From Deltaproteobacteria bacterium (GTDB taxonomy: Bacteria > Desulfobacterota > Desulfomonilia > UBA1062), in NCBI GenBank assembly GCA_029552245.1, contig JAKPDW010000027.1, positions 1 to 64,000 on the forward strand: a stretch of 64,000 nt of DNA, read 5' to 3'. Of the stretch, positions 18,215 to 27,578 are shown piece after piece. The first letter of the stretch is position 1; every line of letters starts with the position of its first letter. The notes under the pieces are model-generated. The model did not search any database. It saw only the letters and a list, made by a program, of their open reading frames with translations, and was not told where the DNA came from. The position numbers were made by a program, and so were the translations under genes.

Positions 18215-19323
18215 GCCTCAGGGTGAGGGAGGCCGCGAAGGAGGAGGAGGTCAAGCCGGTCGAGGCGGCGCCGGGCGACGTGTCTGCGGAGAGCCTCCTG
18301 CCCATGGACATCCTCGAGTTCGAGGTGGGCTACGGGCTCATACCCCTCGTCGACACGGCGCAGGGAGGCGACCTCCTGAGCAGGATCAAGGGCATGCGCC
18401 GGACCGTGGCCTCTGAGCTCGGCATCGTCGTACCGCCCATCCACGTGAGGGACAACCTCGAGCTCAAGCCCAACGAGTACCGCCTCCTCCTCAAGGGGAT
18501 AGAGGTCGCACGGGGTGAGGCCATGGCGGACAGGCTCATGGTCCTCAACCCGGACAGGGTGGAGATCGACCTGCCCGGCATACCCGTGAAGGAACCCGCA
18601 TTCGGCCTGCCCGGCCTGTGGATAAAGAAGGCGGACAGCGAGCGGGCGCAGATGGCCGGCCTCACCATAGTGGATGCGGCGACCGTGGTGGCCACCCACC
18701 TCACGGAGGCGGTCAAGGCCAACGCCCACGACCTGCTCGGAAGGCAGGAGCTCCAGTCCATCCTGGACGCGGTCTCGAGGACGCACCCGAAGGTCGTGGA
18801 CGACCTCGTCCCGCAGGTCCTGCCCGCCGGGGTGGTGCTCAGGGTCCTCAGGAACCTCCTCAAGGAGAAGGTCCCGGTCAAGAACATCATCACCATCCTG
18901 GAGACCCTCGCCGATTTCGGGCACATGACGAAGGACCCCGATATTTTGACGGAGTACGTCAGACAATCCCTCATGCGCATCGTGAGCGCCCCGTACGTGA
19001 GCGGGGGGACCTTGAGCGTACTGGCTCTGGATCCCGCTGTGGACGGGATGATCTCCAACGCGATCCAGCACACGGACCATGGTTCGTATCTTGCATTGGA
19101 CCCGGAGAAGTCGCAGCGGATCCTGGTGGCTCTGAACAGGGAGGTGACCAACGTGAGCAAGAAAGGCGTCGTACCGGTTCTGCTGACCTCGCCCATCAGC
19201 AGGATGTACGTGAAGAGGCTCACCGAGAGGTACATACCGGACCTCGTCGTGCTCTCGCACAACGAGATTCCACCGGAGGTCACCATAAAGAACCTGGGCT
19301 TGGTGAGGATCGATGCAAATTAA
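18208..19323 (+). CDS. flhA: FlhA, C-terminal cytosolic part (frame-shifted from the N-part)
   Basis: This frame (371 aa from GTG 18208) carries the linker and the FlhA cytosolic docking domain. Recognisable parts are [43 protein letters not shown] and [16 protein letters not shown]. It overlaps the N-terminal frame by seven bases. If translated separately, GTG 18208 lies within the upstream stop region and could be reached by coupled re-initiation, but no good ribosome site precedes it. It overlaps flhF by 11 bases. Confidence 0.9.
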   Translation: MVSLRVREAAKEEEVKPVEAAPGDVSAESLLPMDILEFEVGYGLIPLVDTAQGGDLLSRIKGMRRTVASELGIVVPPIHVRDNLELKPNEYRLLLKGIEVARGEAMADRLMVLNPDRVEIDLPGIPVKEPAFGLPGLWIKKADSERAQMAGLTIVDAATVVATHLTEAVKANAHDLLGRQELQSILDAVSRTHPKVVDDLVPQVLPAGVVLRVLRNLLKEKVPVKNIITILETLADFGHMTKDPDILTEYVRQSLMRIVSAPYVSGGTLSVLALDPAVDGMISNAIQHTDHGSYLALDPEKSQRILVALNREVTNVSKKGVVPVLLTSPISRMYVKRLTERYIPDLVVLSHNEIPPEVTIKNLGLVRIDAN

Positions 19324-20374
19324 GACCTACAAGGCGGTTTCGATGCGCGACGCGCTGGCGCAGGTCAAGGCCGAGCTCGGGCCGCAGGCCGTCATCGTCT
19401 CGACGCGCGAGGTGAAGGAGAACGCCTACGGGCTCATGGGCAGGCCCATGATCGAGGTGGTCGCCGCGGTTGATTACGACGCCGAGGCCCACCGCAGGAC
19501 CCTGGGCGCGCATCAGGGCTCGCGGCCGAGACCGCAGGCCGAGGAGGCGGAGAGCCGGGCGGCCGTGCCCGACAGGCTCGGGCAGGAGATCGTCGAGCTC
19601 AAGGAGATGGTCAGGCGCCTCATGGAGAAGAGCGAGGTGAGGGAGCCCCACCCCTTGAGGGACAAGCTGCTTTCGAGCGGGATCCGGGAGAGCCTCGTGG
19701 ACCTGGTCCTCTCGAAGCTCGGCGCCAAGGGCGGCATGGACGAGGTGAGGGCTCTCCTGGCGAAGCTCCTCAAGGTGGAGGCGCCGCCCGAGAAGAGGAT
19801 CCGTGTGTTCCTGGGGACCACGGGCGTGGGCAAGACGACCACCATCGCCAAGATGGCCGGCCACGCGGTGCTGACCGAGGGCAGCCGGGTCGCCCTCGTC
19901 ACGCTCGACAGCTACCGTATCGGCGCGGTGGACCAGAGCAGGATCTACGCCAGGATACTGAACATCCCCTTCTTCGCCGTGACCACGCCCGGCGAGTTCC
20001 GCTCCGCGCTGTCCCAGCTCGACTCGGTGGACCACGTGCTCGTGGACACCGTCGGCCGGTCGCCCTTCTGCAGCCAGTACATTCGGCAACTCGAGGGGTT
20101 CTTCGAGGGTGTGGATGCGTGCATGTTTCTCCTCATGCCGGTGGCCACCCGTGACCCGGAGATGGACACCGTCACGAGGGCCTTCTCGCCTTTGAAGGTG
20201 GACCGCATGATCTTCACCAAGGCGGACGAGGCGAGCGGGTTCGGCGGCGTCGTGACCCACAACATGATCCACCGCATCCCCATTTCCCACATCACCACAG
20301 GTCAGCGGGTACCCGAGGACATGGAGGAGGCCCGCCTCGAGACCGTCATCGCACGAACATTGGGAGACGCTTGA
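19313..20374 (+). CDS. flhF: Flagellar biosynthesis SRP-type GTPase FlhF
   Basis: FlhF (353 aa) is the third SRP-family GTPase and marks the site where a flagellum is built. The N-terminal basic domain starts [19 protein letters not shown]. After a variable linker the NG domain has G1 GTTGVGKTTTIAK, DSYRIGAVDQ, DTVGRSP and TKADEASGFG. The start lies inside the flhA 3' end, and the stop overlaps the flhG start (TGATG), so flhA-flhF-flhG are coupled. Confidence 0.95.
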   Translation: MQIKTYKAVSMRDALAQVKAELGPQAVIVSTREVKENAYGLMGRPMIEVVAAVDYDAEAHRRTLGAHQGSRPRPQAEEAESRAAVPDRLGQEIVELKEMVRRLMEKSEVREPHPLRDKLLSSGIRESLVDLVLSKLGAKGGMDEVRALLAKLLKVEAPPEKRIRVFLGTTGVGKTTTIAKMAGHAVLTEGSRVALVTLDSYRIGAVDQSRIYARILNIPFFAVTTPGEFRSALSQLDSVDHVLVDTVGRSPFCSQYIRQLEGFFEGVDACMFLLMPVATRDPEMDTVTRAFSPLKVDRMIFTKADEASGFGGVVTHNMIHRIPISHITTGQRVPEDMEEARLETVIARTLGDA

Positions 20375-21273
20375 TGAAGGACCAGGCGCATACGCTCAGG
20401 AAGATATTCAGGGAGGGAACGCTCAAGGCCCCCGAGGTCATATCGGTGACCTCCGGCAAGGGCGGCGTGGGCAAGACGAGCCTCGTGGTGAACATGGGGA
20501 TCCTCCTCGCGCGGCGGGGGAACAAGGTGCTCATCCTGGATGCGGACTTGGGGCTCGCCAACGTGGACGTGATGCTCGGCATGGCGCCGAGGCTCACCAT
20601 CAAGCACGTCCTCGACGGCCGGTGTTCCATCGACGAGGTCGTCCTCACGGGCCCCGGCGGTATCAAGATCATCCCCGCCTCATCCGGCATCCAGGAACTC
20701 GCTGACCTCTCCCCGGAGCAGCAGATGGGGCTCCTGGACGCCCTCGACCAGCTCGAGGACGACTTCGACTACCTCATCATCGACACGGGTGCGGGCATCT
20801 CGAGGAACGTGACCTACTTCAACGCCGCCTCCCAGAGGGTCATCGTGGTGGTCACCGCGGAACCGACGTCCATAACCGACGCGTACGCCCTCATCAAGGT
20901 GCTCAGGAAACAGTACGGGATCAAGCGGTTCGATCTCGTGACCAACAACGTGAACTCGAAGCTCGAGGGAGACCACGTGGCGCAGAAGCTCGCCACCGTC
21001 TGCGACCGGTTCCTGGGAGACGTCGCCATCGAGGTGCTCGGCTCCATCCCCCACGACCCGTCGGTCCCGGAGAGCATAAAGGCCCAGAAGGCCTTCGTGG
21101 AGATCGATCCCCGTGCGGATGCCTCGCAGAGGCTCCTTGCCGTCGTCGAAAGGCTGGCCAAGACCTCCCGGCCGTCCGCGGGAGGCAACATCCAATTCTT
21201 TTTCAGGCGGGTGCTCTTGAATCAGGTGAAAGGAACGAGCCATGCAGGACATTGTGTACTCGGAACTTACTGA
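20374..21273 (+). CDS. flhG: Flagellar number regulator FlhG (MinD/ParA-like ATPase)
   Basis: This 299-residue ATPase works with FlhF to limit flagellar number. The deviant Walker A SGKGGVGKTS, the DADLGLANVDVMLG motif and the IDTGAGIS loop place it in the MinD/FlhG family. ATG 20374 follows GGGAGAC and overlaps the flhF stop; an in-frame TTG just before it is less likely. An N-terminal segment (DQAHTLRKIF) resembles the FlhG DQAxxLR activator motif that stimulates FlhF. The last residues overlap fliA by 32 bases, so the C-terminus is unusual in sequence. Confidence 0.95.
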   Translation: MKDQAHTLRKIFREGTLKAPEVISVTSGKGGVGKTSLVVNMGILLARRGNKVLILDADLGLANVDVMLGMAPRLTIKHVLDGRCSIDEVVLTGPGGIKIIPASSGIQELADLSPEQQMGLLDALDQLEDDFDYLIIDTGAGISRNVTYFNAASQRVIVVVTAEPTSITDAYALIKVLRKQYGIKRFDLVTNNVNSKLEGDHVAQKLATVCDRFLGDVAIEVLGSIPHDPSVPESIKAQKAFVEIDPRADASQRLLAVVERLAKTSRPSAGGNIQFFFRRVLLNQVKGTSHAGHCVLGTY

Positions 21274-22012
21274 GGATCAGAAGCTCAACCCCAAGGTCCG
21301 CTCGAGGATCATCAACGAGTTCGCTCCGCTCATCAAGTACATCGCGAGCCGCATCGCGATCAGGCTTCCTCCGCACATCGACCTGAACGACCTCATCAAC
21401 GCCGGGGTGATCGGTCTCATAGACGCCATCGAGAAGTTCGACTCCTCCAAGCAGATCAAGTTCAAGACCTACGCCGAGTTCAGGATCCGGGGCGCGATCC
21501 TGGACGAGCTCAGGTCCATGGACTGGGTACCCCGTTCGGTGAGGCAGAAGGCGCGCAAGGTGGAGGACGCGATAGCCAAGCTCGAGTACGAGCTCGGCAG
21601 GCCGGCCACGGACGAGGAGATCGCCAGGGAGATGAACGTGGACATGGAGACCTTCCACAAGCTCCTCTCCGAGACCGCCTCCGTATCGCTCCTCAGCCTG
21701 GACGACCTCGGGGAGGACGAGACCGACCTGTCCAAGCGGAACATCCTCGAGTTCATCATCCAGGACGAGCGCGACTGGCCCTCGCACAGGCTGCGCACGG
21801 CGGAGATCAGCACGCTCGTGGCGAAGGCCATCCAGTCTCTGCCCGAGAAGGAGCGCATGGTGATCTCGCTGTACTACTACGACGAGCTCACCATGAAGGA
21901 GATCGGCCACGTGCTCAAGTTCACCGAGTCCCGCGTGTCCCAGATCCACACCAAGGCGGTTCTCCGCCTGAGATCCAAGATGCAGAAGATCCTGAAGGAG
22001 ATCTCCATGTAA
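21242..22012 (+). CDS. fliA: RNA polymerase sigma factor FliA (sigma-28)
   Basis: This 256-residue sigma factor drives late flagellar genes. It contains region 2 ([45 protein letters not shown] split by short gaps), region 3 ([10 protein letters not shown]) and region 4 ([18 protein letters not shown] followed by the helix-turn-helix [16 protein letters not shown]). FliA is normally held by anti-sigma FlgM, which is not in the window. It begins inside the flhG 3' end. Confidence 0.96.
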   Translation: MQDIVYSELTEDQKLNPKVRSRIINEFAPLIKYIASRIAIRLPPHIDLNDLINAGVIGLIDAIEKFDSSKQIKFKTYAEFRIRGAILDELRSMDWVPRSVRQKARKVEDAIAKLEYELGRPATDEEIAREMNVDMETFHKLLSETASVSLLSLDDLGEDETDLSKRNILEFIIQDERDWPSHRLRTAEISTLVAKAIQSLPEKERMVISLYYYDELTMKEIGHVLKFTESRVSQIHTKAVLRLRSKMQKILKEISM

Positions 22013-22068
22013 AGATTTGGGCCCAACGGTACGATGATACTGGAAAAGAGACACCGGCGGAGGTTCCC

Positions 22069-22452
22069 ATGGCTCTCGACAAGAACATGAAGATTCTCGT
22101 GGTGGACGACTTCTCCACCATGCGCAGGATCGTCAAGAATATTCTCAGGCAGCTCAACTTCGTGAACATCATCGAGGCCGACGACGGGTCCACCGCGCTC
22201 GACGTGCTCCAGCGCGAGAAGATAGACCTGATCGTCTCCGACTGGAACATGCCCAAGATGACGGGTCTCGAGCTGCTCAAGGCGGTGAGGGCCGACGACG
22301 CCCTCAAGCACATCCCCTTCCTGATGGTCACTGCGGAGGCGCAGCAGGAGAACATCATCGAGGCGGTGAAGTCGGGCGTGAGCAACTACATCGTGAAACC
22401 CTTCACGGCGGAGACGCTCAGCCAGAAGATCAACCAGATTTTCAGCAAGTAG
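22069..22452 (+). CDS. cheY: Chemotaxis response regulator CheY
   Basis: A single receiver domain (127 aa). Acidic residues in [12 protein letters not shown], phosphoacceptor Asp in [13 protein letters not shown], Thr in FLMVTAEA and Lys in YIVKPF are all present. DWNMPxMxGL and MRRIVKN are typical of motor-binding CheY. A GGAGG site precedes the ATG. It lies between fliA and a FliL-like gene, supporting a role in motor control. Confidence 0.93.
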   Translation: MALDKNMKILVVDDFSTMRRIVKNILRQLNFVNIIEADDGSTALDVLQREKIDLIVSDWNMPKMTGLELLKAVRADDALKHIPFLMVTAEAQQENIIEAVKSGVSNYIVKPFTAETLSQKINQIFSK

Positions 22453-22464
22453 GCGGGTGACGAC

Positions 22465-23085
22465 ATGGCAGGGGAAAAAGCGAGGAAGGCCGACCTGGAC
22501 AAGGAGGGCATCGTCCTCGGCGACACCTCGAAGGCCGAACTCGACAAGGAGGGGATAACCCTCGCCCAAGAGGTCGACCAGGATGGGGCGGTTGGGGATG
22601 AGCCGGGAACGCCGCAGGCGGAAGGGAAGTCCGAGGGCGGCCAGGAGAAGGTGCTCGGAAGAGGTTTCTTCGCGAGGTACCGGCTCGCCGTCGCCTGCGG
22701 CGGGGCCGGCGCCCTGCTGGCGGTGGTCGTCGCCGCGGCCGCGCTCATCATGTCCTCCTCCCCTGAGCCCGTCTCCCCCCAGACGCACAAGGCGGTCCAC
22801 AGGAAGGCCCAGGACGGCATCGTGCTCGACCCGTTCATGGTTTTCTACGAGACGCACGAGGACAACCGCCCGGGTATCCTCGTGGCGCAGGTCAGCCTGA
22901 AGGTCGACCCGTCGGTGGTCCCGACGGTCATGGGCAACCTCTACGACATCCGCAACATCATCTACCGGAGGCTGGCGGGGGCCGCGAGCGCGTACTCCCA
23001 GACCGAGATCGCGCTCATGCTCTCCGACGACCTCCTGGACTATCCCATCAAGGAAGTCGCCTTTCTCCAGTACCAGGCCAGGTGA
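22465..23085 (+). CDS. FliL-like single-span membrane protein
   Basis: The 206-residue protein has a charged cytoplasmic region, one membrane helix (about residues 74-95) and a periplasmic domain of about 100 residues. That domain has the layout of FliL (a beta strand with LVAQVSLKV, a helix with DIRNIIYRRL, and a final VAFLQYQ strand). FliL proteins sit around the stator and help torque. The N-terminal part contains a tandem motif, KADLDKEGIVL then KAELDKEGITL. The FliL relation is a structural guess from pattern and position after cheY. Confidence 0.6.
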   Translation: MAGEKARKADLDKEGIVLGDTSKAELDKEGITLAQEVDQDGAVGDEPGTPQAEGKSEGGQEKVLGRGFFARYRLAVACGGAGALLAVVVAAAALIMSSSPEPVSPQTHKAVHRKAQDGIVLDPFMVFYETHEDNRPGILVAQVSLKVDPSVVPTVMGNLYDIRNIIYRRLAGAASAYSQTEIALMLSDDLLDYPIKEVAFLQYQAR

Positions 23086-23141
23086 CGGGTTCGGGGTGGA
23101 ATGATCCCTCTTGAGACCGGGTGTGACGGGGACGAGTGAAC

Positions 23142-25046
23142 ATGGATTTCTCGGAGATTGATGCATTGATGTCCTCCGCCGATTCCTCGGACAGGCGGGC
23201 CGCCGCGAACATGCTCGGGGACATGTGCGGTGAGGGGACGGTCGAGAGGCTGGTTCGGCTGCTCAAGGACACGAACAGCGGCGTGAGGGACGCCGCCTAC
23301 AACGCGCTGATGTTCACGGGCGGCAGTGAGGCGGTGGAGAAGGTGGCCCCCCTGGTCGCCGAGACAGACCCAGGCGTGCGCAACGCCGCGATAGACATCC
23401 TGCGGGCCATCGGCGACGACGCCATCGATGTGCTGCACCGGCTCGCCCGGGACGCGAACGACGACATCAGGCTCTTCATGCTGGACATCCTCGGCACCAT
23501 CGGGAACCCCTCGAGCGTGGGGGTGCTGATCGAGGGGTTGAGGGATGCGAACCCGAACGTGCGCAACGCGGCCGTGGTCTCGCTCGGTCTCCTGGGGGAC
23601 CCCGAGGCCTTCGAGCCCCTGGCTGCTCTCATCGACGACGAGGAATGGATCCGTTTCAGCGTGATCGAGGCGATATCGCACCTCAACCACGAGAGACTGC
23701 CCTCCTTCATCAAGGAGCAGATGGGCAGGTTCAGGAACGACGACCTCACCATGTGCGCCCTGCTGGAGGCCTCCGGCGCGAGCGGGTCCCGGGAGTTGGC
23801 GCACTTTCTGGTCGAACTGCTCGAAGAGGCGTCGATGACCATCGAGTGCGAGGTGGTGGGCGCGATCCTGAGGCTCCTCAGCCCGGAGGAGATAGCCGGG
23901 CTTCATGCTGACAAGGCAAGGGCGGTCAAGGAGGTCATCGAGCGGCACGTGGGGTCCGTGGACGGAGACCTCCAGCTCTCCATGTTCAGGGCGCTCGAGG
24001 CCGTGGGCGACGGGCGGAGCGTCCAGGTGCTCCTGGAGGTCGCCCGCTCGTTAGACCCCGACGCCAGGCCGGAAGTCTTCGATGCCATCGAGGAGACCAT
24101 GGCCGCGATCGGGGACGTGGAGGCGGTCTCGAGCCTCCTCGAAGGCGAGGAGAAGATCGTCGTGCTCGGATCCAGGGTGCTGGGACGCATCGGCGGATCG
24201 AGGGCGTCGAAGATCGTGGCGCAATGCATCCCCGCCAGCCAGGGGCCGGCCAAGAGGGCGCTCGTGGACGCGCTCGTGGAGATAGACGTCCACGGAAACC
24301 GGGAGACATTCAAGGCCCTCCTTTCTGACCGGGACGGGCACGTCCTCAGGTCCAGCATCACGGCGCTCGGCCTGTGCGGCGGGCAGGAGGACATCGCCTC
24401 CCTGGAGCCCTTCCTCTCCCATCCCTACCCGGACGTGAGGGAGGCGGCTCTCGGGGCAATCGTGGAGATCGACACGGACCAGGCCCAGCAGGTCTTCACC
24501 CGGATGATGGGGAAGGACGATCCCGAGTCGCGCAGGATGGCCCTTGACGGCCTGTCGAGGTTGTCGAGCCCGCTTATCGGGAAATACGTCGTCGAATGCC
24601 TGAGAGACCCGAGCAACGAGGTCCGTCTCATGGCCGCCACCATCGTCCGCGACCGGGAGATACCCCTCGACACCGAGGCGATGAGGGACCTGCTCCGGGA
24701 CCCGAGCGACGCGGTCAGGTGCGTCGCCATCGACATGGTGGGACAGAGAAAGGTGGAGGGACTCAGGCCGGTCCTGGAGGAATGGATGGAAGGCGACGAC
24801 ATGAGGATCGCGTCCCACGCGCTCGATGCGCTCGGCGCCTTCGGGGACGACCGTGCGGTGGAGTCCCTGGTCCGGGTCGTGAGAAAGGGCTCGGACTTCC
24901 TGAGGATATCGGCCGTCAGGGTGCTGGGGGGCCTCGGCAGGGAGGATATCGTAGGGGAGATCGAGGCGTTCGTGGACGACCCCAACCCGGATGTCGCGAG
25001 GGCCGTCATGGATGCGATGGACAGGCTCAGGGGGGAGGGCTTCTGA
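23142..25046 (+). CDS. HEAT-repeat protein
   Basis: About 634 residues made almost entirely of two-helix HEAT/PBS-lyase-type repeats of roughly 31 residues (for example DPGVRNAAIDILRAIGDD, NPNVRNAAVVSLGLLGDP and SDAVRCVAIDMVGQRK). Such solenoids bind other proteins; no catalytic residues are seen. ATG 23142 is chosen; GTG 23136 is possible. The gene lies between a FliL-like gene and an HDOD/CheR pair, and its partner is probably a chemotaxis or motility protein, but this is inference. Confidence 0.85.
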   Translation: MDFSEIDALMSSADSSDRRAAANMLGDMCGEGTVERLVRLLKDTNSGVRDAAYNALMFTGGSEAVEKVAPLVAETDPGVRNAAIDILRAIGDDAIDVLHRLARDANDDIRLFMLDILGTIGNPSSVGVLIEGLRDANPNVRNAAVVSLGLLGDPEAFEPLAALIDDEEWIRFSVIEAISHLNHERLPSFIKEQMGRFRNDDLTMCALLEASGASGSRELAHFLVELLEEASMTIECEVVGAILRLLSPEEIAGLHADKARAVKEVIERHVGSVDGDLQLSMFRALEAVGDGRSVQVLLEVARSLDPDARPEVFDAIEETMAAIGDVEAVSSLLEGEEKIVVLGSRVLGRIGGSRASKIVAQCIPASQGPAKRALVDALVEIDVHGNRETFKALLSDRDGHVLRSSITALGLCGGQEDIASLEPFLSHPYPDVREAALGAIVEIDTDQAQQVFTRMMGKDDPESRRMALDGLSRLSSPLIGKYVVECLRDPSNEVRLMAATIVRDREIPLDTEAMRDLLRDPSDAVRCVAIDMVGQRKVEGLRPVLEEWMEGDDMRIASHALDALGAFGDDRAVESLVRVVRKGSDFLRISAVRVLGGLGREDIVGEIEAFVDDPNPDVARAVMDAMDRLRGEGF

Positions 25047-25047
25047 C

Positions 25048-25950
25048 ATGGAACCGCCGGTGCTCGAAAGGCTCAAGGCGATCGATGACCTGCCCACGCT
25101 CCCCTCGGTGGCGCTCGAGGTGCTCAGCCTCGCGCACAGGCCGGACGTGACGATCCAGCTCGTGGCCGAATGCATCCACAGGGACCCCCCCCTGGCCGCG
25201 AAGGTCCTGAGGATGGCCAATTCCTCGTTCTACCGCCGGGGGGACCGCCAGGTCGAGACCCTGCACAGGGCGATACTGTTCCTGGGGCTGGCGGAGATCA
25301 TCAACATAACCACCTCGCTCTCGGTGTTCTCGGCGCTCACCTCCAGGAGGGCCGTGGAGGTGTCGATCCGGGAACAGTTCTGGGATCACAGCGTGGCCAC
25401 GGGTCTCATGGCGAGGCACGTGGACAAGAAGCTCCAGATGCGGTCGCTGGGGAGGGAGTTCGTCGCCGGGCTCCTCCACGACGTGGGCAAGATCATCCTG
25501 GACCAGTATTTCCACGAGGAGTTCATGGCGGCGTACAACCTCTCGAGGGAGCAGGACAGGCCCATGTACGAGACCGAGATGGCGACGTGCGGGACGAACC
25601 ACATGGAGGTCGGATACTACATCGCCCGGAAGTGGAACCTGCCGCCGTACCTCCAGGACGTCATCCTGTGGCACCACAAGCCGTCCAGGGCCGCCTTCCC
25701 GGACATGGCGGCGGTCGTCTCCGTGGCCGATCACATGGCCAGGGCGGCGCAGTTCTCGTGCGGCGCAGACACGATGCCCTTCGTGCTCGCGGACCAGGAC
25801 GCGTGGGCGGTGCTCAAGGAGAGGGGCGTGGACGTCAACGGTCTCGACGTCGAGCGCATGACCTTCGAGATGGAGGCGATCGGGCACCAGGTGAAGGAGT
25901 ACATAGAGACCGTCATGAACCCCGAGGAAGGGGGGCGCCGGGATGGATGA
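25048..25950 (+). CDS. HDOD domain protein
   Basis: The 300-residue protein carries an HDOD domain over most of its length: LPTLPSVALEVLSLA, DPPLAAKVLRMANSSFY, AILFLGLAEI, then GLLHDVGKIILDQYF and VILWHHKPS. HDOD proteins are signalling scaffolds related to HD phosphohydrolases. The HD-type pair is partly kept here (LLHDVGK), so hydrolase activity cannot be excluded. ATG 25048 follows GGGGAGG. It overlaps cheR by eight bases, and the two are probably translated together. Confidence 0.9.
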   Translation: MEPPVLERLKAIDDLPTLPSVALEVLSLAHRPDVTIQLVAECIHRDPPLAAKVLRMANSSFYRRGDRQVETLHRAILFLGLAEIINITTSLSVFSALTSRRAVEVSIREQFWDHSVATGLMARHVDKKLQMRSLGREFVAGLLHDVGKIILDQYFHEEFMAAYNLSREQDRPMYETEMATCGTNHMEVGYYIARKWNLPPYLQDVILWHHKPSRAAFPDMAAVVSVADHMARAAQFSCGADTMPFVLADQDAWAVLKERGVDVNGLDVERMTFEMEAIGHQVKEYIETVMNPEEGGRRDG

Positions 25951-26800
25951 CCGCCTGAAGAACCCCGGCCCCGTCATGACCGACGAGACGTTCGTCCTGC
26001 TCAGGGATTTCATCTACGAGCAGTCGGGGATCTTCTTCGCGGACAACAGGAAGGACCAGCTGGCCTCGAGGCTGGCCTTCAGGCTGAAGGCGAACAACCT
26101 GTCGGACTTCGAGAAGTACTACTACCTGCTCAAGTACGACCAGAACGCGGCCCGGGAGCTCAGGGCCCTGTTCGACTCCGTGACCACCAACGAGACGAGC
26201 TTCTTCAGGAGCCCTCCCCAGATACAGGCCTTCCAGGACAAGGTCCTTCCCGAGATCATGGCGGCCAAGGAGCGCCGGGGCGAGAAGACGTTGAGGCTCT
26301 GGTCCGCCGGGTGCTCGACGGGGGAGGAGCCGTATACCATGGCCATCGTTCTGTCACAGGTCATGAACGGGAGACGCGACTGGGACGTGAAGGTCGTCGC
26401 CAGCGACATCAGCGAGAAGGCGCTGCGCTCGGCGAAGGAGGCCGTCTACGGCGAGTATTCCCTGCGCAGCGTGCCGCCCGAGATCAAGAGGGACTTCTTC
26501 GTGGCGGCAGGTTCCTCGTACAGGATCGTGGACGAGGTCAAGGACATGGTCGAGTTCCAGTTCCTGAACCTCAGCGACACCAGGCGCGTCCAGCTCATGC
26601 GGGGGTTCGACGTCATCTTCTGCAGGAACGTGCTCATCTACTTCGACGACCAGGTGAAGAAGCGGTTCGTCTCGCAGCTGTACGACTGCCTCAACCACGG
26701 CGGGTACCTCTTCATCGGCCACTCGGAGTCGCTTCACAACATATCGCGCGCATTCAAGCTCGTGCATTTCCCCGGCGCCCTCGCGTACAAAAAGGAATAG
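25943..26800 (+). CDS. cheR: Chemotaxis protein methyltransferase CheR
   Basis: CheR (285 aa) methylates glutamates of chemoreceptors using S-adenosylmethionine. The N-terminal helical domain (FVLLRDFIYEQSGI) is followed by the catalytic domain with TTNETSFFR, the SAM motif SAGCSTGEEPYTMA, FDVIFCRNVLIYFD and LFIGHSESL. No TPR extension is present. No CheB lies nearby. Confidence 0.95.
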   Translation: MDDRLKNPGPVMTDETFVLLRDFIYEQSGIFFADNRKDQLASRLAFRLKANNLSDFEKYYYLLKYDQNAARELRALFDSVTTNETSFFRSPPQIQAFQDKVLPEIMAAKERRGEKTLRLWSAGCSTGEEPYTMAIVLSQVMNGRRDWDVKVVASDISEKALRSAKEAVYGEYSLRSVPPEIKRDFFVAAGSSYRIVDEVKDMVEFQFLNLSDTRRVQLMRGFDVIFCRNVLIYFDDQVKKRFVSQLYDCLNHGGYLFIGHSESLHNISRAFKLVHFPGALAYKKE

Positions 26801-26811
26801 CGGAGAGTCCC

Positions 26812-27186
26812 ATGGAAAAGATCCTCATCGTCGACGATTCGAGCACGGTGCGGAAGTTCCTCGCCACGACGTTGAAGACGAAGAACTTCAGGTGCGTCGA
26901 GGCGTCCGACGGGTTCGACGCCCTCGAGAAACTCGCCCAGAATCCTGACGTGAGACTCATCATCTCGGATCTGAACATGCCGAACATGGACGGCATCGAG
27001 TTCATATCCGCCGTCAGGAAGGACCCCCAGTTCAAGGACATCCCCATCATCATGCTCACCACGGACGCGTCGCCCGAGAACCGCAAGCTCGCCTTCGAGA
27101 CGGGGGCGAACCTCTACCTCGTCAAGCCGTCGCCTGCGCACATCATCCTGTTCAAGGTCCAGAGCCTCCTCTACGCCGACAAGTGA
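26812..27186 (+). CDS. Single-domain response regulator
   Basis: This 124-residue protein is a lone receiver domain with IVDDSSTVRKF, phosphoacceptor Asp in LIISDLNMPNMDG, Thr in IIMLTTDA and Lys in YLVKPSP. It resembles CheY and lies 11 bases after cheR, so it closes the flagellar/chemotaxis gene group. It could be a second CheY or a phosphate sink. Confidence 0.9.
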   Translation: MEKILIVDDSSTVRKFLATTLKTKNFRCVEASDGFDALEKLAQNPDVRLIISDLNMPNMDGIEFISAVRKDPQFKDIPIIMLTTDASPENRKLAFETGANLYLVKPSPAHIILFKVQSLLYADK

Positions 27187-27198
27187 CCACCGCTCTCC

Positions 27199-27215
27199 CG
27201 GGCGCATGACGCCCG
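27199..27215 (+). terminator. Weak terminator-like hairpin after the receiver gene
   Basis: CGGGCG-CATGA-CGCCCG forms a six-pair stem 12 bases after the stop at 27186. The following bases (ATCCTCCTG) hold only scattered T residues, so intrinsic termination would be weak. Confidence 0.35.
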
Positions 27216-27280
27216 ATCCTCCTGACCGTCACGCCGGTCGACGAGAACGGTTCACCTTTTCTCAATCGATACCCGAAGCG

Positions 27281-27465
27281 GAGAAGAAAGACCCACCCGA
27301 AGGCGTGGCCTCGCCCGTACAAGACATCCGCGAATTCCCTATCCCTGGCGCTACGAGAAGAAAGAGCCCCCCGAAGACGCGGCCTCGCCCGAGCCGCCCC
27401 CCGCCAAGACACGACCTGCCCCCTGGACGACGAAGAGCACCCTGAATGCCCGAAGGGCGATGGCC
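27281..27465. repeat. Three decayed direct repeats with 74-nt spacing
   Basis: Copies begin at 27281, 27355 and about 27429. The first two share 37 positions with about five differences; both start GAGAAGAAAGA and end GGCCTCGCCCG. The third is more diverged (CGAAGAGCACCCTG, then CCCGAAGGGCGATGGCC). The 392-base gap between the receiver gene and rmuC holds this array and no supported gene. Confidence 0.7.
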
Positions 27466-27578
27466 GTGGACGGGCCGGCCCCCGTGGTGGGGTCAGGGGC
27501 CTGAGGCAGGCAGGCCCGGTCCCCAGGTACCTCCCGCGCACCCCCATGTCCGTCTCTCGGGGCGCAAGGCCCCGGGAC

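Noticed and set aside
18195-18220. Programmed -1 frameshift in flhA
   Set aside because: No in-frame slippery heptamer and no obvious downstream pseudoknot; a missing base is simpler.
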